Positions 43,975 through 56,580 are shown, counted from the first letter of the stretch. The stretch: 64,000 nt of DNA from Siphonodentalium dalli (GCA_032622095.1 CP136067.1:96958707-97022706); one strand, 5' to 3'. The notes: generated from the sequence alone by a model not told the origin. Made by a program: numbers and translations.

Positions 43975-44210
43975 TGGTCACTATTGGGAAGCATGTATTA
44001 CGCTCGTTATAAGAGACCGTCATTGTAATTTTTGCTAGGCTGACAAAATTTCATAACAGGTTATATAAGTCTCACTCTTTGTATATGAAGTCGATATTCG
44101 ACACCAAAACTTCATATTAATGGGCTCATGGGACCGATCGGATTATGTTCTGGTGTTGAAGATGTACACATGGTGTGGTTGTATGATTTCAAATAGGTCA
44201 GGGCATGCAC
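43975..44210. repeat. Dispersed repeat family 5
   Basis: CGTTATAAGAGACCGTCATT, GCTAGGCTGACAAAATTTC, TTAATGGGCTCATGGGACCG, as in the copies near 41308 and 62745. Confidence 0.6.
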
Positions 44211-44917
44211 TTTAAACTAAATTTCGGTGAATAGAATCTTTCAACGCTTTGTTTATGCATTTAAAAATATGTGCAACAACACGCAGTTGATAATGCTACA
44301 CAAATGTTTCTGCACACGACATCCTCTCTGAAACCTTATTTCAGTGGACACGCGTCGTATACGATGTCACGTGGGATGCTAGAACTTGACTCAACAAATG
44401 TCGCGTTCTGTGGCGGAGAGCTGGTTGAGTTGTCGTTAAAACTTATAACGCATAAAATGCGACCGATAATTAAAGAGTGTCTAATGTATGCAGGTATGCA
44501 AGCTTACTCCACTGTCAAAGCACAACTAACCGAGATGCGGACGGCATGGGGCCAAATATACACGTGGTGTTATCATTGAGCAGGGACGTCGCTAGAGGGG
44601 GGATCTGCATGGGGTCGAACTTTAATTTGTAGTAGAGAGTTCAATTGTAGCTATAATAAATTCCGTTTGTCAGAATTTTCAACAGATCCATACAATGTCA
44701 GGCGTTATGGGGGCTTGCATGCACCAATCTGCATGATCAAACAGCTAGATGGACGATCATATTTCATGATTTTGCATTCATATTCATTTAGCCTGGAAGA
44801 CAATTATGTCATATTTTTTCATAACTGCCTTCACGTTCGTATTAGTATATCATTTAATAATGATAAATATTTCTGGTGAAGCCATCCAAACTATTTTCCA
44901 ATTTGCATCGATGAATC
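44211..44917. other. Intergenic with an unassigned open frame
   Basis: 44271-44579 (plus, 102 codons) is open and compositionally unbiased but shows no recognised motif, start context or splice evidence. Treated as unproven. Confidence 0.25.
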
Positions 44918-44921
44918 TTAA

Positions 44922-44967
44922 CCCATTCAGTGCCAAGTCCGATTTTTGTATCAACCCATATTTCCTT
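44922..44967. mobile_element. Fragment of piggyBac-like MITE variant 1
   Basis: TTAA at 44918-44921 then CCCATTCAGTGCCAAGTCCG and ATTTTTGTATCAACCCATA, the inverted right end of the element at 2355-2807. The rest is missing. Confidence 0.7.
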
Positions 44968-45066
44968 GATCATTTTTCAAATTTATTGATGATAATAATG
45001 TGATACATTGATTATATTTATTTCAATTTCAATACCCCCATTGCTGGAGAAGAGTATTTACAACAA

Positions 45067-45171
45067 GAGAGCTTTCCGATGAATGGCAACAAGCCATATT
45101 TCCGACTAAATCTTGAAAAGTTACCCATAATTCTGCTGTGGTTAAGAAGTCGATTACTTAGAGCATTACTG
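45067..45171. mobile_element. Half copy of TA-flanked foldback (family 3)
   Basis: GAGAGCTTTCCGATGAATGG through GAGCATTACTG: one arm only. Confidence 0.7.
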
Positions 45172-45304
45172 TATGTGTCACGATTGACTTTCATTTTTAA
45201 ACGCCAATAAGCAGCAAATTTACTGAGGAAATTTTAAGTAAGTTGGTGTCAAATCAGATTGACCATCTTTAAACATAAGCTGGATAGTTCCATGAGTGCT
45301 GGTT

Positions 45305-45570
45305 AATAGGATTTTATATATAGATGTTTATAGGGCCAACATGCGGACTTTATATATCGATGTTTATAGGGCCAACATGCGGACTTTATATATGGATGTT
45401 TATAGGGCCAACATGCGGACTTTATATATGGATGTTTATAGGGCCAACATGCGGACTTTATATATGGATGTTTATGTTTACAAAGTCAACATGCTGACTT
45501 TATACACGGATGTTTATAAGGCCAACGAGCGGACATTTTATATATATGTTTATAAGGCCAACGCGCGGCA
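45305..45570. repeat. 36-bp minisatellite, about 8 copies
   Basis: GGATGTTTATAGGGCCAACA then TGCGGACTTTATATAT. Being a multiple of three it keeps one frame open (LYMDVYRANMRT-type repeats), but nothing else supports a gene. Confidence 0.85.
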
Positions 45571-46239
45571 TCCGAACTCCTAAATCTGTAATCTATTATC
45601 TGAGGATCCCTTGAAATGAATGTGAATGCATAAGGGTTTTCTCATCCTGTCGTCTGCTTATACTATCAGACCATCCCTACATATTACGAATAGACCATTC
45701 CAATACACACTTTTGCAACTGAATGGGATAGTCCATTCAGGAATATAGGGGTTAAGACCATCGAAAAGTGGTTTCGCTGGGCCTGTTGACTCTATACTTA
45801 CTGTAAATAAGACACAGAAAATTAGCGCTGTTAGGCTGGTGAACATATACTGTGCCGCTGTTAGGCTGGTGAACATATACTGTCATTGACATGCGTATGA
45901 CATTTTGCTATCCTGTCGATTGTGACTGCACGTAAATATCTAAATAGTATATCTTAACCAACAGAGAGTCGAGTGTTCTGGCGCCGACGTAAATCTACTC
46001 GTACAAGTGGTACAACTGTTCATTTCCATGCATCAAATTAGAAAGAGTAATGTCTCACTTTTACCACACCGATATATAAAATAAAGTTGAAAAACTACTA
46101 ACATACACATTTTATATCGAAATATATCAGCTGTTTTAAACTCAATCATAGAATTACGGATGACACGCTCGCATCAAGGGGGGGGGGGCGGCAATGTCTC
46201 GATCGTTATATATGACAATATTATGTTATACAAACGCAC
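45571..46239. other. Intergenic
   Basis: 45688-45765 has the roughly 65-bp dispersed repeat (ATAGACCATTCC ... AACTGAATGGG ... GTCCATTCAG). 45828-45880 has a 32-bp direct repeat (GCTGTTAGGCTGGTGAACAT). A G run lies near 46179. Confidence 0.45.
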
Positions 46240-47085
46240 AATAAGCAGGACACATTCGGGTATGGCAGGGTATATGCATTGCGGTACAACACATAACCGA
46301 TCCGAATATAAGGGGTAGTAGGTCCTATTCGGGTATGGCAGGGTGCATGCTTTGTCCTATCACAATTAAAAATTAGAATGGGAAAGTATAGAGAATATTC
46401 GTGTATAATCGGTTATATGCTATGCCAGATAACATCTGAATGCCCAAATTAAGGGTAGTAGGACCTATAGGACCTATAGGACCTATATGCTTTCGGGTGT
46501 GACAGGTGGTATGCATTGTGGTAGAACATCTAACCGCTCCGTATCGGGTAGTACATGACATATTCGGGTATGGCGCGGTGTATGCTTTGCCCTATCACAT
46601 CTAAACACTCAGAAAATGAGATTAGAGCCTATTCGGGAATAGTGTTTTGTATGCTTTGCCCTCTCACATCTGAATACTCAATTGGGTACAGTATAGGGCC
46701 TATTCTGGTATATCGGTATATATGCTTTGCCATATCACATCTAAACACTCAGTAATTGGAGTAGAGCCTATTCTGGAATAGTCGGTTGTATGTTTGCCCC
46801 ATCACACATACAATATCCAGTAAGGTACAGTAGGGCCTATTCGGTTAGTGTGAAGTGTGATCTTTGCCCTATTACATCTAAATCCCCAGTAAGGGAGAAT
46901 ATGGCCTATTCGGGTATAGCGCGTTATATGTTTTTCCCGGTCACATCTGAATGCTCAATCAAGGGGAGCAGAGCCTATTCGGGAATAGTCGGTTGTATGC
47001 TTTGCCCTATCACATATAAATACTCAGTTAGATACAGTAGGGCCTATCCGGGTATAGCAGTATGTATGCTTTGCCATGCATGTGT
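46240..47085. repeat. Minisatellite of about 70 bp, about 13 copies
   Basis: Units contain CCTATTCGGGTATAGCAGGG, TGTATGCTTTGCCCTATCAC and ATCTAAATACTCAG. The long plus-strand frame 46790-47284 is a repeat artefact. Confidence 0.85.
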
Positions 47086-47448
47086 GCGCTCTATAATAAT
47101 GGTACCCTCGATAAGATTTCTCTTGCGCAGAATTTTATATGAACGTCCAATTATTCTCATATACTTCATTGATAGTATAATGACTCGATTGGTTATAAAA
47201 TTTGCTACTCGAACATATCGTTACAAAGAGCTAGTATTGTTATTCGGTTCATGGTTCATTCCGCGTATGTGTCCAACAAACTGACGCGTAGGGTGAGGCG
47301 GGACGTAGCGACAGGGGGATTCCGATGATAGCCGTCACACACATGTTTTACAGTTTGTAATTTAATGCCTGGCACAACATCAGTTAAAAAGATCAGTTAA
47401 AGATTTCAGACCAAAAATAGGTTGATATTATTCTGTTATTTTGATGTA
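47086..47448. other. Intergenic, nothing recognised
   Basis: No supported feature. Confidence 0.4.
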
Positions 47449-47452
47449 TTAA

Positions 47453-47707
47453 CCATTTCATGACGGGAGCAGCGCCGGCGTAGCATTAAAGATCCTATTC
47501 AAGTGTATTCCCTTATATATGCGAGTCTCACATGGAGAGCCTTGCATATATAAGAGAATGCACTGGCTTACAAGGTCAATGTAAATATGGTTAGGCCAAT
47601 GTATTCTCTTATACAAGCCAGCACCTATATAGGAGACTCGTATATATACGAGAATGCATTGACACAGGTTTTTCGCCAAATTTCAGGTAGCTCCTGTCAT
47701 GGATGGG
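47453..47707. mobile_element. piggyBac-like MITE, variant 3 (CCATTTCATGACGGGAGC ends)
   Basis: TTAA at 47449-47452; right flank TTAG. Two hairpins of the ATTCTCTTATATATGCGAG type around a short spacer. Ends GACGGGAGC / GCTCCTGTCATGGATGGG. Confidence 0.75.
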
Positions 47708-47711
47708 TTAG

Positions 47712-48843
47712 CCATAATTTAGTGTGAAATTCGTCGTTTTCACCCCTGTCAAGTGGTCCTGCTAATGTGCTATGATACTGGTCGTCCTGCTGAATTGCTA
47801 TGATGCGGGTAGGGCAAAATGATTCCGTTACGAAAGAGTACCGTTATTTTTTCTAAAGTTGTCATATTCGCGATGTTTGGCTAATCTGAGCGATTGGAGA
47901 AAACCAGTGTGTATATGAAGCATTCAGGGACATATATATACATATATAAATATAATAATGCCGGCGCTGGTTTTTCGAAAACGACGTGAATAACCATCTT
48001 AATTATAGTCGATTTTCAATAAATAATACGACCAGTATTAAAACTATTTCACAATAAATATGTTTTTGAATGTTTGGTACGCATAATGGCTTTTCCTGCA
48101 TATGTTCACCGCTAAAGAGACAATAAATATAACGGTACTTTTTTGTTAACATCGTCAGTTTGGCCTACCAGCATCATAGCCATTCAGCAGGACCCAACCG
48201 CATCATAGCACATTAGCAGGACCACTTGACCAGGGGTGATTTTAGAAAAAAAGTCTAATATTTACCTACGATCCATCAACTGTTTAGACTGAATGCCACG
48301 GGGAATATATTGTTTAGTTATAATCTGTTCCTTAATAATATACTTCACTGTAGGTGAAGGTCCCAACTGGAATTTTCACAATTTAAGCACATGACATTGT
48401 GATCGATTTTGCTTTGCGTCGCTTACAATTATGGTATTTCTTCTGAGTAATTAATTGAATGTCTGAATTCCAACCCAGGAGGGGAGTTGAAATGGACATT
48501 ATCGAACTTGAGAATATTGTCTTTCAAGGGAAGCAGTTGGATGTTGGACAGCCCCACCTCAAAGCGGAGACCGTCTAGGCTCCAGAACCTCATTCAATAA
48601 TGTTGATGACTCTCTTTGCTATTGTTTACTCAGTTGAACTATGTGGAAAGATTAAGTTCTGTATGAGCTAAATTGAAATGTATAGCACGATTGAGACATC
48701 ACTTAATTAACTAAACTGTTAAGTAAGACTTGGGCCTCTCGTAAGTCATCTCAACCGTGAGTAAGTTCGAACCTCTCTTAGCTCATCTGAATGATGAATT
48801 AACATTAAGGCCTCTCTTATGTAAGTTTAACTGTCATCAAGTG
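47712..48843. other. Intergenic
   Basis: 47745-47800 and 48150-48240 form a loose inverted repeat (TCAAGTGGTCCTGCTAATGT / GCACATTAGCAGGACCACTT), possible ends of an old element about 500 bp long (47749-48231). Otherwise nothing. Confidence 0.45.
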
Positions 48844-49610
48844 ATCCCTTCGTGTCGAGAGCTGCGCTGTTGCATCATTAAAGATTCCATGTCAGCAGGG
48901 GGGTGGACAATATTTTTTTTCCGGGCACGTATGCCGGGGTGGGTGGGTGGTCGATAGGACCAACAAACAATTTTTTCCGCAACTCAAAAATATTTTTCCT
49001 GCAAGTCTTTTTGACTGTTTTTGCAATGAGTTTGGCTTAAAACACATCTATATGTCAATATTAACATAACTGACAAATTTCATGATGATCAGACAAACAG
49101 TATAGCCTGTAGCCCATGCTAATGGATTGAATTTTGAAATCCAAGATGGCTGCTGGTAGCCATGTTTTTTTTTAACGAATAACCCCAAAATGACTTGTTC
49201 CTATTTACATGTCAATGTTCACATCCATGACTAATAGTATGCACAGAAATTCATATACAACTATTTACAGTGAAATTCCCCCCGCAAATCTCTGTTTTAG
49301 GGGGGTGGGTGTCAAAAAATGGTCGGAAAAAACTGCCGAAAACGGAAAAAAATTTGGACGCGGGGGTGGGTGGGTCCCAACAAGGGTCGAAAGTCAAAAA
49401 TCAGCATAGTGCCTGCAATTTTTTTCCGACCCCCCCCTGATGTCAGCGCATTTTCTTATATATGCGAGTCTCCCACATAAAGTGAGCATCGCATATATAA
49501 ATAAATGCACTGGCTTACAAGGTCAAGGTAAATATTGTTAAGCCAATGTATTATCTTTTATATGTTAGGGAGACTCGCATTTATAAGATAATTCATTTGG
49601 CACAGTGTTA
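48844..49610. mobile_element. piggyBac-like MITE, variant 3, split by a hAT-like insertion
   Basis: Left end CCCTTCGTGTCGAGAGCTGC; hairpin sequence resumes at 49441 with GCGCATTTTCTTATATATGC and runs to about 49610. Interrupted at 48898. Confidence 0.65.
48898..49440. mobile_element. hAT-like element nested in a MITE
   Basis: Begins CAGGGGGGTGGACAA and ends CCGACCCCCCCCTG; ATGTCAG repeats immediately on both sides. Contains several G-rich GGGGTGGGTGGG stretches; noncoding. Confidence 0.75.
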
Positions 49611-50432
49611 TCTTTAGTAAATACTCATTGACGAGTAGTTCATTTAGAAAATTACCACAATTCCTACTTTGGAACAGCTGTCGTCGTGCAATTCTTGATT
49701 CTTCATCCCTGGTAATTCTTGATTCTTCATCCCTGGTGATTGACCCTTAAATCCGCATTATGTATGCTCTGCCTTTATTCACACGAGGATCCGGAAGACG
49801 GAACTAGACGTCAAAGTCTTCAGTGAATAGCCTCCTACATGGCTCACTCGTCTGCTTTATCAGTCGTCATTTTACGTCCTGCCACGAATCAGTCGTTTCA
49901 GTCCTTCAAATACACTTCCTGATGAGACGCACATATTCAAGTTTTTTGTTCAATGCAATTTCTAATAATGCTCACATTTTCTGGTCTTTCCTATGCACAA
50001 TCATATATAGAGAGGGGCATGCTGGTTTCTAGGAGAAATTCGTCTGTTTAAATGATTGAATTGCTTTTCTAGTCAGTGCTTATGTTGGTTTGCACACACA
50101 ATAACATAAACTTCTTTCGTCTTTAAATATCAAAGTTCTAATTAGTGTCATGCCAAATGAAACAATTGTTATAGTCATGGATTCATTTCCGATGTCACTG
50201 CATAAATCCCAAGTTCAGTACATTATGATTTGACTACAAAAACATGTAGGGAAACAGGCAAGTCTCAGTCATTGATTGGTAGAAATAATTACTAATAATG
50301 ATTTGATTTGCAGCTGTGGAAAGTTCCATTAGGTCCGTCATATTTGAGCTTTTCGGATGCACTTTCTAATGAACACCCACAATATTTCCAGCAGACTGAG
50401 AATTGTCCAAATGGAAGCATAATAAGTACCGC
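49611..50432. other. Intergenic, nothing recognised
   Basis: A 26-bp direct repeat near 49693-49740 (AATTCTTGATTCTTCATCCC). No gene. Confidence 0.4.
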
Positions 50433-50475
50433 AACAACAACAACAACAACAATAACAACAACAACAACAACAATA
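50433..50475. repeat. (CAA)n microsatellite
   Basis: CAA repeats with an ATA interruption. Confidence 0.9.
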
Positions 50476-50589
50476 CAAACGACATATTTTAATGTATCGT
50501 ATTTTGCACTGTTACTGCTGTTACTTAGCAACATGTTAGTAACCACATGTGTAATAAATATAACTTATCTCATATATATTTTGAAGACC

Positions 50590-51380
50590 TCTGTTTGTTT
50601 GTCTGTCTGTCTGTATGTTTGTCTGTCATTTATACAAATCTACGATTCTCGACCGATCGGGACGAAACTTGGTACGTGTGTGTATTTTGACCAGGCGGTG
50701 GACGTTGTCGTATTGGCGAGCCCGTGTGGCGCTCGCTTCGCGCATGCGCAGACGAGATCTCGGAAACGGGTGGAGCTATCGACTTGAAATTTGCTATGTG
50801 AATGTATCTTGCCCCGGATACGAATTTTATCGGGTCGCCGAGCCCGGGCGACGCCAGCTTCGCGCATGCGCAGACGAGATCTCGGAAACGGGTGGAGCTA
50901 TCGACTTGAAATTTGGTATGTGAATGTATCTTGCCCCGGATACGAATTTTATCGGGTCGCCGAGCCCGTGCGACGCCAGCTTCGCGCATGCGCAGACCAG
51001 ATCTAGGAAACGGGTACAGCTATCGACTTGAAATTTGGTTTTTGAATAGCCCGGACAACGTCGGGCTGGGTAGAGCTATCGACTTGAAAATTGGTTTTTG
51101 AATAGCCCGGACAACGTCGGGCTCATCGGCTAGTCTATTATATATTTTGGAAGATCTGTGTGTGTGTGTGTGTGTGATCGCGATGAACTCGAACACGGCC
51201 GACCCGATTTCGATGAAACTTGGTATGTGGGGGTACTTTCGGCCGGGAACTGGCATAGGCATATTAATTTACCCGTGCGACGCGACCTTGACCTTCAAAA
51301 CTCATATATCCGGATCCGGCGTGATTGTTACCCGATGTAGGGAGGATAACTCTATATTCATACGTCGTCGAACGTAAGCA
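50590..51380. repeat. Tandem repeat of about 122 bp and related 3' part
   Basis: Units with CGCATGCGCAGACGAGATCT, GGAAACGGGTGGAGCTATCG, ACTTGAAATTTGGTATGTG, CCCCGGATACGAATTTTATC. About three full copies (50735-51030), then shorter copies with AATAGCCCGGACAACGTCGG. A diverged relative after a (GT)n run at 51155-51176. GC-rich; frames on both strands are by-products. Confidence 0.75.
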
Positions 51381-51725
51381 ATTTGCAGGCAATTACGCAT
51401 CGTATAATTATCCCAAAATTATAACATTTACAATATATATTGTCAATTTGCAGGCTATTAAGAATCGTGTATCTATCGCAAAATATATCATTTACAATTT
51501 CTGATATATTTCGACGGGTACATTTCTCGGGCACTTTTGTCCGGGCAGTGTTTTGGACGGGTCAAATCATGACCGTCAAAATGGACAATTCAAGGTCAAA
51601 TCGCGCAATTCGCCGAAAAGCTGATGAATACAACGTTAGCAGTAGCACGAAGGATACATTGTTTCTTAAAATATAATCTAAAGCCATGAATGCAGTTTTA
51701 GCAGTATGCTTGTCGTTTAAATTGA
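51381..51725. other. Intergenic
   Basis: A roughly 60-bp imperfect direct repeat (CAATTTGCAGGC ... ATATATTGTC) near 51380-51500; nothing else. Confidence 0.4.
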
Positions 51726-52004
51726 GTTAGCATAATTATGGGTGACTTTTCAGGATTTAGTCGGAAATATGGCTTGTTGCCATTCATCGGAAAGCTCTCG
51801 GGGAGAGCTTTCCGATGAATGGCAGTAAGCCATATTTCCGACTGAATCCTGAAAAAATTATGGGTAACTTTTCAGGATTTAGTCTGAAATATGGCTTGTT
51901 GAGCTTTCCGATGAATGGCAACAAGCCATATTTCCGAATAAATCCTGAAAAGTTACCCATAATTATGCTGTGGTTAAGGAGTAGACTACTTAGAGCATTA
52001 CTGC
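51726..52004. mobile_element. TA-type foldback (family 3), rearranged
   Basis: Complete hairpin (GAAATATGGCTTGTTGCCAT ... centre GAGAGCTTTCC) followed by a second partial hairpin, then right end GAGCATTACTGCA. The left outer end is missing. Confidence 0.75.
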
Positions 52005-53075
52005 AGTTCGTATCTGTCGACGTTTGGCCTCGTCACGCCGTGTTTACCTGACGCCCCGATAATGTCAGATTTCTGATCGCATTAGACGGTGGTTCGTGTG
52101 ATCGCGGCGATTGTCATCTTGACGGGAGCGTGATGCATTCATTCATTGCAAAACGAAACATAGATATGCATGCTAAACGTTGTCACCCCAAAACCTATCT
52201 GTATACCTCGTATACAGTTAATAGGACCTGTTAACCGGCTTCTCTCTATACGATATACATCACTGTGAGTTTTACATAAGAAGCCCATGGTCGTGTTTTT
52301 GTCTTGTCACAAAATTAGTACGCCGACGTTTATTGGGTTCATCTTACAATTTTATGTGCATATTCTATGTCGCTTTTTCGTACTCGCGTGAAGTGACGTC
52401 TCTGCTTTTCGGCCTAGACATTTTAAAGATTCCACATATTGTGTGTATCTTTTCTTGTACCCGCAAATAATATCGAACCTCGGAAGATATCCGTGTGATG
52501 TTTTTTATGATGGTAATATATCGATTTTCATAAGAGATGCTTTTATAGGAGATTTGACGTTTTGTTTGGCGTCTCAAAAGACACATATTATAAAGAGCGT
52601 TTGGCCTATAGGTGACGCTGATATCAAGTAATGTATTTGTCTGTTTGTGTCATGTTTACGACTAGGATTGAGCATCGTTAACCCCTCCTAAACTAATATG
52701 TACTCTTCCATAAGTTATAATCAATATACATTGGAATGGTTTATTATTCATTTGGAGAAGTGTTCAGTGACATTTTGGTTCTATTACCACCAGCATAATT
52801 ACGCCAGTCTCACACAATCACAACATCATCAGGAAAGCGATGTATCCTATCAGGCGATTGTTGGAATCCATTACTGTGGTAGATTCGTCACATTGTTAAG
52901 ACAGCGCTTACATATTGTCTGCCATGCATATACTGTCAAACTGCATGATTTCAATGCAGAAATTATTGTTAGCCACACAGAGCTAACTCTTGCTGGTGGT
53001 AATAGACCCCCCCCCCAATTACCCCAGACTCACTCTGCATAACTGTGGAGTCTGCGTTTTAACCAGAACTGGGGT
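52005..53075. other. Intergenic
   Basis: 52690-52750 and 53556-53625 carry the roughly 65-bp dispersed repeat with ATACATTGGAATGGT. No supported gene. Confidence 0.35.
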
Positions 53076-53174
53076 GGACCAAGTCTTCTCGGTTCACAAG
53101 AGCTGGGATATCGGTTGGGTTGAGTATAATCCCAACCGATATCCCAAGCTGTTGTGGACCGAGAAGAGTTGGTC
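53076..53174. repeat. Foldback with 44-bp arms
   Basis: Arms 53076-53119 and 53131-53174 (GGGATATCGGTTGGG / CCCAACCGATATCCC at the centre), few mismatches. Confidence 0.85.
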
Positions 53175-53643
53175 TACGCATTGGTGTGGATCCCTTATAT
53201 CTTGGTGCACCAGAATGCTCTCCATAATGGCGGACGTCCATGACTCTGCACTACCTTTGCGGTTTCTGGCATTGATCTGTCGTGCACGTGATCTCCATGC
53301 CAATGGCCTCGCTTGGACGTTGTCCATGTAACACGTGTGGCAGAAGTATTTAACTAAGTGACACCAAACACTCGAACACCGATCGAATATCAGAGATTCT
53401 TTTGATGAACTGCTGCCACGTAAGATCATATAGTTCACTTCTTTGTCGCACTGAAAAGCCCAAAGTGCAGTATAGAAAACGTGACGATTATCTATGAAAT
53501 GCCATCTGAGCGGTGTCAACATAGCCGAAATATGTCCTGTGTGTAAACAAATTAACACTTCCTATACTAAATGAATCCTTCCATTCAGTTATAATATTAT
53601 ACATTGGAATGGTCTAATATTAATCAGGAGGGATGTTTAGGAT
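53175..53643. other. Intergenic
   Basis: A 154-codon minus-strand open frame (53094-53558) overlaps the foldback and shows no recognised domain; not called a gene. Confidence 0.3.
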
Positions 53644-54011
53644 CAACATATCCTCGCACAAAATACGCACACAATCGACCTATAGTGTGATATAGGTACA
53701 TAATGTGATTATTTGATTCTGAAATAAGCAGAAAGTGGAGTCATAGCCGTTTTTTTAGTTTATGGCGCGGGCCACAGTGAAAGCCCACGCTAAAGAGCGT
53801 ACACGTGAAAAGTCGTGGGTTGGCCTATTTGTGTCATTGTCCGTACATAATCTGCTTAGAATCACCTTATTATGAGTCGATAATGTTACTAAAATGCTCT
53901 CATCTTCAGCACAGTATTGACTAAAACTGAGGCGATTCTAAGCAGATTATCTACCTAAAACAAGTTCTTTATAAGATAAGATAGTGTGCGATTTTTCGGG
54001 AGAACAGGCTG
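53644..54011. mobile_element. hAT-like MITE (family 2), full length
   Basis: Ends CAACATATCCTCGCACAAAA and TTTTTCGGGAGAACAGGCTG. Best-preserved core: TTTATGGCGCGGGCCACAGT. No clear target duplication. Confidence 0.82.
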
Positions 54012-54213
54012 TTAGTACATATCAGTAGACGACACATGCTATAAGTGCAGAAGGATTCATATATGGGAAATGTTCAGATATTGAACTTATTATCTGAACA
54101 TTTCCTAAGGGCCCTACTCGTCAATGAGTATTTAGTAAGAATGGGTTACGGGATGCAACGACACACGGTAGCCACGACTTTATACCATATACTATATGTA
54201 TCTATTGTATTAA

Positions 54214-54459
54214 CCCTTTCGTGACGGGAGTTGTGCTGGTGCAGCATTGGATATCCCGTGCCAGTGTATTTTCTTATATACGCATGCTCCCTATGGGAGA
54301 CTCACATGCATAAGAGAATGCTCTGACTTACGCGGTCAATGGAAATATTGTTAGGCCAATGTATTCTATGTGAGGTTCCCTATGGGAGACTCGCATATGT
54401 AAGAAAATGCGTTGCACGGGGTTTTCGGAAAATTCCAGGAAGTTCCAGTCATGAATGGG
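54214..54459. mobile_element. piggyBac-like MITE, variant 3
   Basis: TTAA at 54210-54213 and 54460-54463. Ends CCCTTTCGTGACGGGAG / CAGTCATGAATGGG, degraded hairpins between. Confidence 0.8.
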
Positions 54460-54480
54460 TTAAAGCTAATATAAACTTAA

Positions 54481-54545
54481 CCTTTCCATGACTGGAAATT
54501 TTGCGCAAAACTTGCGCCAATGCATTTTCTTCCAAATGTCGCTAA
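54481..54545. mobile_element. Fragment of a piggyBac-like MITE
   Basis: TTAA then CCTTTCCATGACTGGAA and GCCAATGCATTTTCTTCC; truncated. Confidence 0.55.
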
Positions 54546-54941
54546 GTTTCTCATTCTAATAAACTCACAGAAAACCCCCATCTTAAAACAAACTTAGCAA
54601 CTTTATAAGATGCATCAATATAAGGACCAGTAGTTCCTCCGCTTAAAGTGGTGTGAAACACTGCGGTATAGTGTGATCAAATAGAATAATCTTAGTCAAA
54701 CTAGTTATTTTACAAATATTATATCCAAATTGGCAACACACATCGTCATTCTTATATATTAATTAATTGCAGTGATTATCGAAGGTGAAATCGTTTCGTT
54801 AGTTTCTCGCAGATAGTTTCGTCCCGAATCGAGAAGTAAATATTTACAATTGAGGGTAGTTCGGACGATGATTTCTATGGAGAGGTACGGTCCATTTGCT
54901 TGAAATTTTCGGCCATGTTACTAAAGGCTACATTTCTCCAG
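54546..54941. other. Intergenic, nothing recognised
   Basis: No supported feature. Confidence 0.4.
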
Positions 54942-54945
54942 TTAA

Positions 54946-55337
54946 CCCTTTGCCCAACAGAAGGGCCCTGTGCCAATGCATTCTCTTATATATGCGAGTC
55001 GACCATAGGTCGCCTCGCATATATAAGAGAATGCATTGGCTTAACACATTAAAAAATATAAAATTGTTAAAGAATGTAAGAAAAAATGGTAAAAAGTGTT
55101 AAAAAAAGATATTTTTTAGGCCAATGCATTCTCTTATATATGCGAGGCGACCTATGGTCGACTCGCATATATAAGAGAATGCATTGGCACAGGGCATAAC
55201 TGTAACTATCACAATGTGGTCAAGGAGCCGGTTCCAATGATATCCATATTTGTATGGTTTTATTGAGACAGACCCAAGATAATTTAGGCTGTTGAAGCTT
55301 TATTTGGCCGGTTTTGGCCGGTTTGTTGGGTAAAGGG
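54946..55337. mobile_element. piggyBac-like MITE, variant 2
   Basis: TTAA at 54942-54945 and 55338-55341. Ends CCCTTTGCCCAACAG / TTGTTGGGTAAAGGG. Two hairpins and AAATTGTTAAAGAATG spacer. Confidence 0.87.
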
Positions 55338-55341
55338 TTAA

Positions 55342-55669
55342 CATAGCGCCTGAATGCTAACTTATCAGTTTCACATAACCGAGCAAGTGCATAATATGTC
55401 TTTAACAGGCGAGTCGATGTAACTTATGTTTGGTATATAGTCCTGCATCTGAATATAGGAAGATAAATGTAATTCCCCATGGTCTGAACATTGCCCATTC
55501 TCACCGGACTGCCTGTACTAGCTCGTTGATTTTGAACTGTTCCAGCACGTCCGGGTGGGTGTAGACCGATATGGGTGATCTCTATTTGTATACACTGTTG
55601 TTTATTGTGTATTCCTATGTGATTTGTTATCATGCGACTTTCATTCTTTCTTAGCACCATTATCAACTG
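55342..55669. other. Intergenic, nothing recognised
   Basis: No supported feature. Confidence 0.35.
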
Positions 55670-55891
55670 GTGTAAGAATGCACTATACTATACTTTATAT
55701 ATGCGAATCTCCCACAGGAAGCCTCACATGTATAAGAGAATACATTGGCCAAAGAGTATTTGCGTTGACATTGTAAGCCAGTGCATTCTGTTATATATGG
55801 GAGGATCCATATGGAAGACTCGCATATATAAGAGAAGGCAATGGTACATGATCGTTAATGATGCACCAACGCAGCTCCCGCCATGAAGGGG
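55670..55891. mobile_element. piggyBac-like MITE, variant 3, left end lost
   Basis: Hairpins with TATATATGCGAATCTCCC, and right end GCAGCTCCCGCCATGAAGGGG before TTAA at 55892-55895. Confidence 0.65.
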
Positions 55892-55987
55892 TTAAAGATT
55901 CATTATCCGATTTAACATCCAAGTTATTCTGATTTTTGTAATCAAGTTTTCCGCTTACCAGGGAAAATGATATGAAAATTACTTGCA

Positions 55988-56580
55988 ATAAGTGATATCA
56001 CTTACTCGCGGTGAATCCGCCATTTGGTCTCCGGAGGTCAAAGTTAACAAGTAGCATCTATTTTTAGCATATGACTCCAGTCTGGGAATTCCCAAAATAA
56101 AATGGCAACAGGTCGTTACCGAATCGCAGGTGCGAGAACTTCATAAAACTAATTAAACACTCACCCTGGATACATACAATACGTAGGTTTCGCACACTAG
56201 TAGATGGATTGGATGTATCACGTAAGTTTTTGAGTTATTTTTATAACGCAAGAACTCGCTATTTATCAGTAACTTATGGGAAGTTCGTTGACAAAAAAGG
56301 GGGTCTGAATGTCTGAATCGTCACCAGATCCTAACTCTATAGATGACATGGCCACAAAACAATTCTTAAACACGTAGTTGCACTCAGAATAAATGAAATT
56401 AAGCCATAAAATGTTGATAAAAAATTATCGCACTCAGCTGTCGAATGTTTACAAATGGATGCTACTTCTCAACTTTGACCTTTTACCGGCTTTTACCGGT
56501 GGGTTGGATAACAAGCTAGGAATCGGACCATATGGAACCATCGGCCATCTTGAAAATCGCGAACCAGTAATAAGGCTTAT
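55988..56580. repeat. Dispersed duplication, copy 1
   Basis: Similar in the same orientation to 59778-60368 (shared CTCGCGGTGAATCCGCCATT, AGTCTGGGAATTCCCAAAAT, CATGGCCACAAAACAATTCT, GGACCATATGGAACCATCGG). No intact coding frame in either. Confidence 0.8.

Noticed and set aside
46790..47284. 164-codon plus-strand frame
   Set aside because: Mostly made of 70-bp minisatellite units; the non-repeat tail has no recognised domain.
50308..50787. 159-codon plus-strand frame with poly-Thr
   Set aside because: Poly-Thr comes from the (CAA)n microsatellite and the rest from the 122-bp repeat.
53094..53558. 154-codon minus-strand frame
   Set aside because: Overlaps a foldback, low similarity to anything recognisable, and no start or splice evidence.
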